Source of the DNA: Corynebacterium pseudokroppenstedtii
GTDB taxonomy: Bacteria > Actinomycetota > Actinomycetes > Mycobacteriales > Mycobacteriaceae
Direction: 5' to 3'
DNA: 64,000 bases
NCBI RefSeq assembly: GCF_019754945.1
Contig: NZ_JAEUWU010000005.1
Location: 62,001-126,000, forward strand
Position numbers and translations under genes: made by a program. Positions 20,600-29,457 of this stretch are shown piece after piece; the first letter of the stretch is position 1; the number at the start of each line of letters is the position of its first letter. The notes beneath the pieces were generated by a model. That model was not told the DNA's origin. It was given only the letters and a program-made list of their open reading frames with translations, and searched no databases.

Positions 20600-22393
20600 A
20601 TGACAACCCCCACCCGTAACGAAACAACTCAGAACGATTCTTCCACCACCGGTGTTACTGATTCACCCCGTGCCCAGGCAACCGGTGAGCGGACTGTCCG
20701 AGGGCAGAGGGCCGGCGGACGCACCGCGGGCGGACGTTCTCGCCCCCGCCGGAAGCCGAAACCTCAAGGGCAGTGGGCTGTCGATGGCCACGAAGCCCTC
20801 AATGACGACGAAAAGATCAAAGCCGAGGACGCCGGTGTTGCTGTTGCCCAGCGTGTTCGAGATATTTATGCTCTCCAGGGATTTGATTCTATTCCTGCGG
20901 ATGACCTCGCCCCACGTTTTAAATGGATCGGTCTTTATACTCAACGCCGCCAGGATATGGATGGAGAGCAAACAAGCATCAAAAGCAATGCTGAACTCCA
21001 GGACCATTACTTCATGATGAGGATCCGTTTAGACGGCGGCGTCGTTAATTCGGAGCAGCTAACGGTCATCGGTGAAATTTCCCGCGACTTTGCCCGCGGA
21101 ACCGCGGATTTCACGGATCGACAGAATGTGCAGCTCCACTGGATCCGAATCGAGGATGTTCCGGAGATTTGGGATCGCCTAAACAGTGTGGGCTTGTCCA
21201 CGAATTTTGGTTGCGGCGATGTTCCGCGCGTCATTCTGGGATCGCCGGTGGCCGGCGTCGCTGCTGATGAAATTATTGATGCAACACCGGCGATCGAGGA
21301 GATTAAAAACAATCGACTTCCTAAGCCGGAGTATTCAAATCTCCCTAGGAAGTTTAAGACTGCAATTTCGGGAAACTCTCGTCAAGATGTCACACACGAA
21401 ATTCAGGACCTTTCGTTTATCGGTGTTAGGCATCCTGAGCACGGGCCCGGCTTCGATGTATGGGTAGGCGGCGGCTTATCGACGAATCCCATGCTCGCCC
21501 AGCGTCTCGGCGTTTTCGTTTCTCTCGACGAGGTTCCTGATGTGTGGGAGGGAATCGTCTCTATTTTCCGGGATTACGGTTATCGCCGGTTACGCAATCG
21601 CGCGCGCTTGAAGTTCCTGGTGGCTGATTGGGGCGTCGAAAAGCTACGTTCGGTTCTGGAAAATGATTACCTAGGTCGTCCGCTCCGTGACGGTGTGGAG
21701 CCGCCGGTTGCCCCAGGTTATCGGGATCATATCGGTGTTCACGACCAGCAGGATGGGCTGAAGTATGTGGGTGTGAAACCTACGGTTGGGCATACTGAGG
21801 GACGCCAGCTGATTCGCTTGGCTGAGCTAGCCGATAAATTTGGATCGGGTCGAATTCGAACGACGCCGAATAAAGAACTCCTATTTCTCGACGTCAAACC
21901 GGGTCGTGTGCCGCATCTGCTTCATGCCCTTGATAATGAGGGACTATCGGCGAAGCCTTCGAGTTTCCGACGTGACATTATTTCATGCACGGGTTTGGAA
22001 TTCTGCAAACTTGCCCTCGTTGTGACAAAACAACGCGCAATTCGGTTGGCCGATGAACTCGAAGAACGTTTAGGCGATCTCGATGTTCCCTTAAAGATCA
22101 GCCTTAATGGTTGCCCCAACTCTTGTGCCCGAACGCAATTGGCGGATATCGGCCTCAAAGGGCAAATCGTCACCGATCAAGATGGCAACCGCGTTGAAGG
22201 ATTCCAAGTGCACCTAGGAGGGGCCCTCGGATTCCATCCCGATTTTGGACGAAAACTTCGTGGTCACAAAGTCACGAGTGCAGGACTCGCTGATTACGTC
22301 GAAAGGCTTGTCACAAAATATAAAGCCGATCGAAACAAAGGTGAACAGTTTCGCGAATGGGTCCTTCGCGCCCCAGACGAGGATTTGCAATGA
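20600..22393 (+). CDS. cysI: Ferredoxin-type sulfite reductase
   Basis: Siroheme/[4Fe-4S] enzyme for six-electron reduction of sulfite to sulfide. The 597-residue product has two ferredoxin-like half domains (about 115-195 and 380-455) and two siroheme-binding halves. The cluster cysteines are C463 and C469 in CTGLEFC, and C505 and C509 in CPNSC. The NFGCGDVPR stretch is also typical of the family. The first ~55 residues are a Thr/Gly/Arg-rich tail. The enzyme belongs to the NirA/SiR ferredoxin family rather than the NADPH CysJ type; nitrite reductase is the alternative, but the cys neighbours decide for sulfite. The start has AAGGA about eight bases before it. It overlaps cysX by four bases. 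Confidence 0.93.
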   Translation: MTTPTRNETTQNDSSTTGVTDSPRAQATGERTVRGQRAGGRTAGGRSRPRRKPKPQGQWAVDGHEALNDDEKIKAEDAGVAVAQRVRDIYALQGFDSIPADDLAPRFKWIGLYTQRRQDMDGEQTSIKSNAELQDHYFMMRIRLDGGVVNSEQLTVIGEISRDFARGTADFTDRQNVQLHWIRIEDVPEIWDRLNSVGLSTNFGCGDVPRVILGSPVAGVAADEIIDATPAIEEIKNNRLPKPEYSNLPRKFKTAISGNSRQDVTHEIQDLSFIGVRHPEHGPGFDVWVGGGLSTNPMLAQRLGVFVSLDEVPDVWEGIVSIFRDYGYRRLRNRARLKFLVADWGVEKLRSVLENDYLGRPLRDGVEPPVAPGYRDHIGVHDQQDGLKYVGVKPTVGHTEGRQLIRLAELADKFGSGRIRTTPNKELLFLDVKPGRVPHLLHALDNEGLSAKPSSFRRDIISCTGLEFCKLALVVTKQRAIRLADELEERLGDLDVPLKISLNGCPNSCARTQLADIGLKGQIVTDQDGNRVEGFQVHLGGALGFHPDFGRKLRGHKVTSAGLADYVERLVTKYKADRNKGEQFREWVLRAPDEDLQ

Positions 22394-22698
22394 GCGCAGC
22401 AGCAATCGAAAACCACGTCGGCAATCATTCTGATATGAACTCGCCTACGAATTCTTACACCGCCAACGCAGATATTCCGGAGGAGGATAAGGCGCCGAAA
22501 CTTCATCGCGATGTTCCCGGAAAGAGAGGCCATTCGAATCCGAATCGGGCCGTCGTTAATAACTGTCCCTATTGTGGTTCGGAATTGCTTTTCCCTGATA
22601 CGCAAACCGAATACGCCTGGGAATGTCGGGAATGTTGCCATGTTTTCAGCGTGAAATTCCATGGATACCTGCCCAGAAACGTAAGCAAACAAAACTAG
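22390..22698 (+). CDS. cysX: CysX-like small four-cysteine protein
   Basis: A 102-residue protein starting at the ATGA overlap with cysI, so it is translationally coupled. The C-terminal half carries CPYC and CREC separated by about 19 residues, a zinc-ribbon or rubredoxin-like knuckle arrangement. The N-terminal half is disordered and polar. In C. glutamicum the gene between cysI and cysH (cysX) is thought to supply a ferredoxin-like electron carrier. Four cysteines in two CxxC pairs could hold a single metal ion rather than a classical [4Fe-4S] cluster, so both a redox and a structural role are possible. Confidence 0.8.
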   Translation: MSAAAIENHVGNHSDMNSPTNSYTANADIPEEDKAPKLHRDVPGKRGHSNPNRAVVNNCPYCGSELLFPDTQTEYAWECRECCHVFSVKFHGYLPRNVSKQN

Positions 22699-22802
22699 CA
22701 GTAACCGCCCCACACCGGCAGCGTTCACAAGGTTCATTAGGAAGCTAATCGAGATGAGCCCTGTCGCGGTGGATACCGGTGAATACTAAGGAGTGACTCT
22801 CC

Positions 22803-23696
22803 ATGCCCACCCCGACAACGGATCACGGCGAACATTTATCGACGACGGATGCGCCTGATTTCCGCGGCGCGGAGCACAACGCGCCCAACCCCCGGAGGCC
22901 AGAGAAGGCCGCGCAGACCTCGATCGTCCGGCATACCCGTGGCATCGAAGACCCCATCGTCGAGGCGCGGGACGGAAATATGTCAGACGGAAACGCACCT
23001 GACGTCGATAATGATTATCAGGCAAAGATGCTGGACTTGGCTCTCGAGCACTCCGCGGACCTGGAACAAGCCAGTGCGGAAGAGATTATGCAGTGGGCGC
23101 ATGACCATATCCCGAAGCTGGCGGTCACGTTGTCGATGCAGGACACCGTCTTGGCCGATCTCGCGGAGAAATACGCTCCCGCTGCCGACCTTGTCTTTTT
23201 GGACACCGGCTACCACTTTGCCGAGACGCTTGATGTCGCAGATGCCGTCGAGAAGCGGTATTCGAACCGCCTTCTTCGCATCGTCCCACACCTCACCCGC
23301 CGTGAGCAGGACCAACAATATGGCAAGGATCTCTACGCAACCGATCCCACCCTCTGCTGCCACATGCGGAAAGTCGTGCCGCTCCAAGAAACGCTGGCGG
23401 GCTACCCCGCGTGGGTGACGGGGCTTAAGCGTGTCGACGCTCCGTCCCGCGCGCACACTCCCGTCCTGGAAATCGACAAGGGCGGGCGGCTGAAAATCAA
23501 TCCCATCATTAGCTGGACTGACGACGACGTCGAGAACTACATCGTTGATCACGACTTGATCCGACACCCCTTAACGACGCAGGGGTATCCGTCCATCGGA
23601 TGTGAGACGTGCACGGCCCGGGTGCAAGCGGGGGAGGATCCGCGGTCCGGGCGTTGGCAAGGGAAGGAGAAAACCGAGTGTGGCCTGCATGTGTAG
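22803..23696 (+). CDS. cysH: APS reductase (phosphoadenylyl/adenylyl-sulfate reductase)
   Basis: Reduces adenylyl sulfate to sulfite with thioredoxin-type reductant. The fold is PP-loop-like. Four cysteines mark the [4Fe-4S] form that uses APS: C185-C186 (LCCHMRK) and C267/C270 (CETC). The catalytic cysteine is C293 in the terminal TECGLHV. The ~70 N-terminal residues are low-complexity and not part of the enzyme; an internal ATG at 22980 would remove most of them, but AAGGAG before 22803 supports the longer form. The absence of an APS kinase domain in cysN agrees with an APS route. It follows cysX after 104 bases. Confidence 0.93.
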   Translation: MPTPTTDHGEHLSTTDAPDFRGAEHNAPNPRRPEKAAQTSIVRHTRGIEDPIVEARDGNMSDGNAPDVDNDYQAKMLDLALEHSADLEQASAEEIMQWAHDHIPKLAVTLSMQDTVLADLAEKYAPAADLVFLDTGYHFAETLDVADAVEKRYSNRLLRIVPHLTRREQDQQYGKDLYATDPTLCCHMRKVVPLQETLAGYPAWVTGLKRVDAPSRAHTPVLEIDKGGRLKINPIISWTDDDVENYIVDHDLIRHPLTTQGYPSIGCETCTARVQAGEDPRSGRWQGKEKTECGLHV

Positions 23697-23803
23697 GCCA
23701 CGCCGGCATGTCACTCCCGACGGTGAGCGCCGCCATCCGCCTGACACCCTCGCCACCTACCTCACACCACCTCGCACCCCCACACCACAGTTAGGAAAAC
23801 CTC

Positions 23804-24730
23804 ATGACAACAGCCGCCCCGACGCGCGTCGCGTCCTCTTTACCTGCACACCTAGCGTTACTCGAAGCGGAAGGCATCGACATCATCCGGCAAGCCGCCG
23901 GCCAGGCAGACCGCGGCGCCATTTTGTTCTCCGGCGGCAAAGACTCCGTCGTCGTCCTGGAACTCGCCCGCCGCGCATTCGCCCCCGCGTCGATCCCCTT
24001 CGAACTCCTCCACGTCGACACCGGCCACAACTTTCCCGAAGTCCTCGCGTTCCGCGACTCGATCGCCGCCCGCCCCGGCGTCACCCTTCGCGTCGCTAAG
24101 GTTCAAGATTGGATCGACCGCGGCGAACTCCATGAGCGTCCCGACGGCACACGTAACCCGTTACAGACCGTCCCTCTCGTCGAGACGATTGAAAACCAGG
24201 GTTACGACGTCGTTCTCGGCGGGGCACGTCGCGACGAGGAAAAAGCTCGCGCGAAGGAACGCGTGTTTTCCGTCCGTGATTCGTTCGGCGGGTGGGACCC
24301 GCGCCGGCAGCGCCCCGAACTGTGGGGCATTTACAACGCAAGAGTCCAGCCGGGCGAGAATGTCCGCGTTTTCCCCATCTCCAACTGGACGGAGGCCGAC
24401 GTCTGGGACTACATCGACGCGCGCCACCTCGAACTCGCCCCCATTTACTACGCCCACCAGCGCAAAGTGTTCAACCGCAACGGGATGTGGCTCTCACCCG
24501 GCGAGTGGGGCGGTCCGCGCGATGGCGAAGAAATCGTCACGAAGACCGTCCGCTACCGCACCGTCGGTGACATGTCATGTACGGGAGCGGTCGAGTCGGA
24601 AGCCCGCACCAACGCCGACATTATCGACGAAATCCGCCGCTCAACCACGACCGAACGCGGCGCAACCCGCGCAGATGACAAATTGTCCGAATCCTCCATG
24701 GAGGACAGGAAGAAAGATGGGTACTTCTGA
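23804..24730 (+). CDS. cysD: Sulfate adenylyltransferase subunit 2
   Basis: Small catalytic subunit of ATP sulfurylase; makes APS from sulfate and ATP with CysN. The 308-residue product has the PP-loop SGGKDSVV (about 43-50), LHVDTGHNFPE, and the late RYRTVGDMSCTGAVES typical of CysD. It ends one base into cysN (TGATG at 24728-24732), so the two subunits are coupled. Length is normal for the family. Confidence 0.95.
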   Translation: MTTAAPTRVASSLPAHLALLEAEGIDIIRQAAGQADRGAILFSGGKDSVVVLELARRAFAPASIPFELLHVDTGHNFPEVLAFRDSIAARPGVTLRVAKVQDWIDRGELHERPDGTRNPLQTVPLVETIENQGYDVVLGGARRDEEKARAKERVFSVRDSFGGWDPRRQRPELWGIYNARVQPGENVRVFPISNWTEADVWDYIDARHLELAPIYYAHQRKVFNRNGMWLSPGEWGGPRDGEEIVTKTVRYRTVGDMSCTGAVESEARTNADIIDEIRRSTTTERGATRADDKLSESSMEDRKKDGYF

Positions 24731-26145
24731 TGTCTCACAGCACAACCGCCACGCTCGACACCGCCGCCGACGACACTCACGCGACGACCACCACGTCCGA
24801 CGACATCCGCACCGCCCCCACCCCAACCAACAACGAGCTCCCCACCGTCCGGCTCTGCACCGCAGGTTCCGTCGACGATGGCAAATCCACATTCGTCGGC
24901 CGCCTGCTTCACGACACGAAATCGATCCTCAGCGACCAGTACGAAGCAGTTCAGCGCTCGTCGGAGGCTCGGGGGCTGGCGGAGGCGGACCTCTCGCTCC
25001 TGGTCGATGGCCTCCGTGCCGAGCGCGAGCAAGGCATCACCATCGACGTCGCTTACCGCTATTTCGCCACTGACCAGCGCAAATTCATCCTGGCGGACTG
25101 CCCCGGCCACGAGCAGTACACACGCAACACCGTCACCGGGATGTCCACCGCGGATGTCGTCATTTTGCTTATCGACGTGCGCAACGGGGTAGTCCGCCAA
25201 ACTAACCGACATGCGACGGTCGCGGGCCTCCTCGGCGTCCCGCACGTCGTCGTCGCTGTCAACAAAATCGACCTGGTGGATTACGACGAAGCCACCTTTC
25301 GCACCATCGAGGACCAAGTTGCGGCATTGGCGGATCGCGCGCACCTCAACGACGTCCGCGTCGTCCCGATCTCCTCGCTCAAGGGGGACAATGTGGTCGA
25401 AAGGTCCGCCCGAACGCCGTGGTACACCGGCCCCAGTATCGTCGAAATCTTAGAAAACATTGACGACGCCGCTACAGTCGAGGACGCCGCTGACCAGGCT
25501 CTTCGCCTGCCGGTGGACTACGTGATCCGCGACCACGACTCCGAATACCGAGGCTTCGCCGGCCGAATCGCGGCAGGTTCCGTCGGCGTCGGTGACGAAG
25601 TGACGGTCACCGACGGCCGCACCGCCCGAATCACAACGCTCAGTATTGCTGGCGACCCGGTCGAGGCGCCGGCCCGCGCAGTCGCCGGCAGCTCCGTGAG
25701 TGTCGAACTGGACACGGACATCGACTTGTCGCGCGGCGCGCTGATCGCCGGAACACCGCACCCCCACACCGCCAACACCGTCCAGGCCACCATCGTCCAC
25801 ACCAGCCAACGCCCGCTCGTCGTCCGTCGTCGGTTATTGCTGCGCTACGGCGCGCACACCACGAAAGCCCAATTGTCAGATATCCAAGGCATTATCGACG
25901 TCGATTCCGGCACATTGCTCCCCACGCGCCCCAGCGAATTCAATGACGAACCCGTGACGACGCTGGAATCCAACGAACTGGCCCGCGTCACCATCAAAAC
26001 GCGGGATGCCATCCCATTCGAGCCCTATCAACCGGGCGGCAAGATCGGATCTTTCTTGCTTATCGACGATCAGACGGGCGATACCGTGGCCGCCGGCTTG
26101 GTCCTTCCGCGGGAAGCTGAGCAAGCGAATCGCGCGACGGCGTGA
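24730..26145 (+). CDS. cysN: Sulfate adenylyltransferase subunit 1 (GTPase)
   Basis: GTPase subunit that drives APS formation by CysD. Motifs are G1 GSVDDGKST (about 47-55), the switch segment EREQGITIDVAYR, G3 DCPGHEQY and G4 NKIDL, followed by two EF-Tu-like beta domains. The 471-residue length means there is no fused CysC APS kinase domain, consistent with direct APS reduction by CysH. The first ~35 residues are a Thr/Asp-rich tail. It is the second gene of the coupled cysDN pair. Confidence 0.95.
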   Translation: MSHSTTATLDTAADDTHATTTTSDDIRTAPTPTNNELPTVRLCTAGSVDDGKSTFVGRLLHDTKSILSDQYEAVQRSSEARGLAEADLSLLVDGLRAEREQGITIDVAYRYFATDQRKFILADCPGHEQYTRNTVTGMSTADVVILLIDVRNGVVRQTNRHATVAGLLGVPHVVVAVNKIDLVDYDEATFRTIEDQVAALADRAHLNDVRVVPISSLKGDNVVERSARTPWYTGPSIVEILENIDDAATVEDAADQALRLPVDYVIRDHDSEYRGFAGRIAAGSVGVGDEVTVTDGRTARITTLSIAGDPVEAPARAVAGSSVSVELDTDIDLSRGALIAGTPHPHTANTVQATIVHTSQRPLVVRRRLLLRYGAHTTKAQLSDIQGIIDVDSGTLLPTRPSEFNDEPVTTLESNELARVTIKTRDAIPFEPYQPGGKIGSFLLIDDQTGDTVAAGLVLPREAEQANRATA

Positions 26146-26225
26146 GAGAGACATGAAAGTCATGTGAGTTATGAACGTGCTGGTAGAGGCGCTTATCAGC
26201 CACGATCGTTAGGAAAGGAGGCACA

Positions 26226-27233
26226 GTGAACCACTCCGCATTGATTTTGTTAGCCCACGGCAGCCGGCATAACCATGTGACGCACGTGCTTCGCGACATT
26301 ACCGACGCCGTGGCCCGCGAATCCCGCATCGCCGGCCGCTTCGGGGTTTACGTGGCGTTTTTGGACCACGCCGAGCCCGACCTCGTGCAGGTGAGCGCCC
26401 GATTGGCCGAACTCGGATACGATCGCGCTGTTGTCGTGCCACTTCTGTTTACCGACGCTTTCCACTCGCGTGTCGACGTTCCGGCGCAGGTGAAGGAAGC
26501 GCAGGACGCCTCCGGGCTGACGATGTCTATCGCGCGTGGTTTGGGAACGGGCGACGATCTTGCTGCAGTGTTGGAGCAGCGTTTCAGTCGATTGGTCCCT
26601 GAGGCGTTTAGCTCGGGGAGTGGCCTCACGGCTGGTAGTGAGACTAACGGTGAGGCTTCTGCGCTGGTCGATGGCTCCTCAGCTTGGGCGTCCGAGACCA
26701 CGCTTGGTCCAGGGAACACACCTGCGCCGGTGATCCGCGTTCTTTATTCTGTGGGCAGTTCTGATCCTGCGGCCAATGACGCTGTCAGCCGTCTGGCTGC
26801 GAGTATCGGTGCAACGTCCGTTGCAGCAACGGGTGAGCATCCGAAGGGTGTCGCAGCCATTGACCACATCGTTGCCCACCACGGAGAGGCCAATCACGGT
26901 GACCTAGACCAGGGAAAACGAAAGAAAGATCGGGTCGTCACGGGATCGGGCGAGCCGTCCGTCGATCCTCTGGTCGTTATCCAGCCCTTGTTCGTGGCGC
27001 CTGGGAAGTTGTGGGCTATGGCAACCAAGGAACTAGCCCACAGACAGAGTCAACCCCAGTCGGTCGAAACACAAACCTTGCGCGAGCGCCTCACCTGCAG
27101 ACGAGGTGGTATTCCTCAGACGCTTGGCTATTCAAATGAGGCACCCGACGTTCCCGATGTCAGGTTCCGATGCGGATCCCCACTTGGAGTCGATTTAGCG
27201 CCCATGATCGCAGATCGGGCGTGCTCAGCGTAA
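26226..27233 (+). CDS. cysY: Sirohydrochlorin ferrochelatase/CbiX-type protein
   Basis: Predicted to insert iron (or cobalt) into sirohydrochlorin to make siroheme for CysI. The N-terminal half carries the chelatase motifs ILLAHGSRH (His 11) and VVPLLFTDAFHSRVDVP with a second His. The C-terminal half is a weaker repeat with QPLFVAPGKLWAMA, so the protein resembles the tandem two-domain form. A ~60-residue Ser/Gly-rich linker separates the halves, and the last ~60 residues match nothing I know. GAAAGGAGG stands before the start. It is the last gene of the cys cluster; in C. glutamicum CysY is assigned to siroheme synthesis. Confidence 0.85.
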   Translation: MNHSALILLAHGSRHNHVTHVLRDITDAVARESRIAGRFGVYVAFLDHAEPDLVQVSARLAELGYDRAVVVPLLFTDAFHSRVDVPAQVKEAQDASGLTMSIARGLGTGDDLAAVLEQRFSRLVPEAFSSGSGLTAGSETNGEASALVDGSSAWASETTLGPGNTPAPVIRVLYSVGSSDPAANDAVSRLAASIGATSVAATGEHPKGVAAIDHIVAHHGEANHGDLDQGKRKKDRVVTGSGEPSVDPLVVIQPLFVAPGKLWAMATKELAHRQSQPQSVETQTLRERLTCRRGGIPQTLGYSNEAPDVPDVRFRCGSPLGVDLAPMIADRACSA

Positions 27234-27329
27234 TAGATTCCCCGAAACCCCGGGTAATACGACAGAAGGCGGTGCGGACAGAATCCTGGGGTGCGAAGCA
27301 CCGACGCGCGGATGAAGGAGCCGGTAGAC

Positions 27330-27486
27330 GGAAAACTGCAGGGAAACTACACCTAGAGCCCAAAACTGCGGGCGAATATGCGCCCAAAAATAAAAGTGTG
27401 GGGGTATATGGTCCATTTTCGGCCATTTTTCGCCCATATTCCCCGGCAGTTTTCACAACGGACCCCTATATACCCCCACAGTTTTC
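27330..27486. repeat. Palindromic block of five related ~20-30 bp units
   Basis: The gap between the convergent cysY and fpr genes (27234-27589) contains units built on AAAACTGYGGGGGWATATG. They are direct at about 27330-27348 (weak), 27362-27391 and 27392-27414, and inverted at about 27424-27453 and 27460-27485. Best pairs are 27392-27414 with 27460-27485 (core GTGGGGGTATA in both) and 27362-27391 with 27424-27453. The block could fold as nested hairpins. No coding capacity is apparent. A REP-like element or bidirectional terminator is the simplest reading; a small degenerate mobile element is possible. Confidence 0.65.
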
Positions 27487-27589
27487 CGGCACGCGGACAC
27501 GTTTTGGCGTATAAACCGGAACTCCCAAACCCCCGAAACGCAACTTGCCCCCCGGCGCCTCATCATCTACGAGGTCCGGGGGCTCACCA

Positions 27590-28960
27590 TCACTCCTCGC
27601 TCACGCGCGAATGAATGACCATGTCGTCCCACTCGACAACCTTCTTCCGCTCGCGGTCTTCCTTTTCGCCGAGCTTATGCTCGTACGCTTCGAGCGCGTG
27701 GTAGCCCTCCCAGGAGGTCACCTCGACACCCTTATCGCGGAGCAACCCCAGCACGGCGTCGGGATCCGTCGTCTCTGGTTCGGTCAGCACGCCATTTTCA
27801 AGGTCTTCCAGCAGGCAGTCGACGGTTTCGTTCGCGTCGCCTTTCGTGTTTCCGATCAAGCCGACCGGCCCGCGCTTAACCCAGCCCGTGGTGTACAACC
27901 CGTCGAGGGTTTCCTCCGATCCGGGCTCACGCACAATGCGTCCAGCGATGTTGGGAATCACGTGGTGCTTGTCGTCGAAGGGGATTTCCTCGGCGGGATC
28001 AGACCGGTACCCGACGGCGTGATAGACAGCCCCCAACTCCCAGTCCTTGTATTTCCCGGTACCGCGGATTCCACCGTTGCCGTCAAGCTCGGTGCGCTCC
28101 GTGCGCAACCCGGTGACCTTGCCGTCCTTCGTCAAAATCTCAACCGGCGACTCGAAGAAATGGATATACAACTTGTGGGGGCGGTCCTCGATCTCACGGA
28201 TCGCGTACTGCTCCAGAATGCTGCAGACCATGTCCTGGATCTTGGAACTCCGACGAGTCGCTTCAGAGGCCTCGTCGTATTGAATATCCTCGGGGTCCAC
28301 AATCACCTGGATAGTGGGGGACTTATCCAGTTCCTTGAGCTCCATCGGTGTGAATTTCGCCTGCGCAGGCCCACGACGCCCAAACATGTGGACTTCCGTC
28401 GCCTTATTCTTCTTCAGTGCCTCGTACACATTGTCGGGAATTTCAGTAACGTGCAGTTCGTCGGCCGTTTTGGCTAACACGCGCGCGATATCGACCGCGA
28501 CGTTACCGACGCCAACAACTCCGACTTTCTCGGCGTGTAAATCCCAATCGCGCTGGAAAAGGGGGTTGCCGTCATAAAAACCGACGAATTCTCCGGCGCC
28601 CCAGGAACCGTCGGCACCCTCACCAGGAACGTTGAGCGCGCGATCCCCGGTGGCCCCCGTCGCGAAGATCACGGCGTCGTAAAGAGACTGGAGCTCGGAC
28701 AGGGTGATGTCCTTGCCGTACTCCACATTCCCGATCAACCGGAGCTCAGGTTTGTTCATCACCTTGTGGAGAGACTTAATAATTCCCTTGATGCGCGGGT
28801 GGTCGGGCGCAACGCCATAACGGATAAGGCCAAAGGGGGCTGGCATTTTTTCAAAAAGATCAATGGCGACGTCGCCGTCGTATTTCTTCATGAGAGCATC
28901 TGAAGCGTAAATACCAGCTGGTCCGGAGCCAATGACGGCCACACGTAGAGGTCGATCCAT
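27590..28960 (-). CDS. fpr: FprA-type ferredoxin--NADP(+) reductase
   Basis: FAD/NADPH flavoprotein of the adrenodoxin-reductase type that passes electrons between NADPH and ferredoxin. The FAD loop VIGSGPAGIYASD (about 8-20), GLIRYGVAPDHP, the NADP-binding GVGNVAVDIARVL and the late GWVKRGPVGLIGNTKGDA are all characteristic. ATG 28960 is chosen because AAGGAGAA lies nine bases upstream and the FAD motif follows directly; the frame is open to 29056 without family resemblance. It gives 456 residues. It could feed electrons to the neighbouring sulfite reductase, and is divergent from pta as in C. glutamicum. Confidence 0.94.
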   Translation of the reverse strand: MDRPLRVAVIGSGPAGIYASDALMKKYDGDVAIDLFEKMPAPFGLIRYGVAPDHPRIKGIIKSLHKVMNKPELRLIGNVEYGKDITLSELQSLYDAVIFATGATGDRALNVPGEGADGSWGAGEFVGFYDGNPLFQRDWDLHAEKVGVVGVGNVAVDIARVLAKTADELHVTEIPDNVYEALKKNKATEVHMFGRRGPAQAKFTPMELKELDKSPTIQVIVDPEDIQYDEASEATRRSSKIQDMVCSILEQYAIREIEDRPHKLYIHFFESPVEILTKDGKVTGLRTERTELDGNGGIRGTGKYKDWELGAVYHAVGYRSDPAEEIPFDDKHHVIPNIAGRIVREPGSEETLDGLYTTGWVKRGPVGLIGNTKGDANETVDCLLEDLENGVLTEPETTDPDAVLGLLRDKGVEVTSWEGYHALEAYEHKLGEKEDRERKKVVEWDDMVIHSRVSEE

Positions 28961-29457
28961 GGACTGAGGTTCTCCTTTTATTGCGGTGTAATTGAGATTC
29001 GTAATGCGATGCGCTTGTATCCGGATTCTTTCCGACGACGAGCCGGGGAGCATCAACGTTGCGTTTATCTAATTCGCGGAATCGTGATCCGCCGCTCGAC
29101 GAACACGATTACCGACGACGATTTCCCGCGGGTAACCGACGCAATCGACGGCGACTGAACTCCACGAATCCGAAACTATACCACTCTGTCTACTTTCGTT
29201 GTGCGGTCGGGTGCCCCACCTGCTGCCCGTTGGTACGTTACTGCAAATTCATGGCGCGTCAATCCCCGCGAAAGTGGCAAATAGTCGCGAAAGGCACACA
29301 CAAACGGAATAATGAAGGGCATATCCGCATATGTGCCAAACCCCACAAAGGTGAATCATCGGTGGTTCAGCACACGTGCGCCGGAACAGCGAGTAAGCCG
29401 AGTAACCAGACTGCGTCATCATCACGTAACGCTGAGTAATTGTGGAGGTTTAATCAC
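28961..29457. other. Divergent fpr/pta intergenic region
   Basis: About 500 bases between the two divergent starts. Codon use is poor in all frames, and no RNA structure or repeat stands out. It should contain the fpr and pta promoters; GTGGAGG at 29442-29448 is the pta ribosome site. I see no reliable operator. Confidence 0.6.

Noticed and set aside
29269..29281. RamB-like site upstream of pta
   Set aside because: Only about 8 of 13 positions fit the motif as I recall it, too weak to call.
29059..29439. 126-codon plus-strand frame in the fpr/pta gap
   Set aside because: No ribosome site, irregular codon use, and it occupies the region where both divergent promoters must lie.
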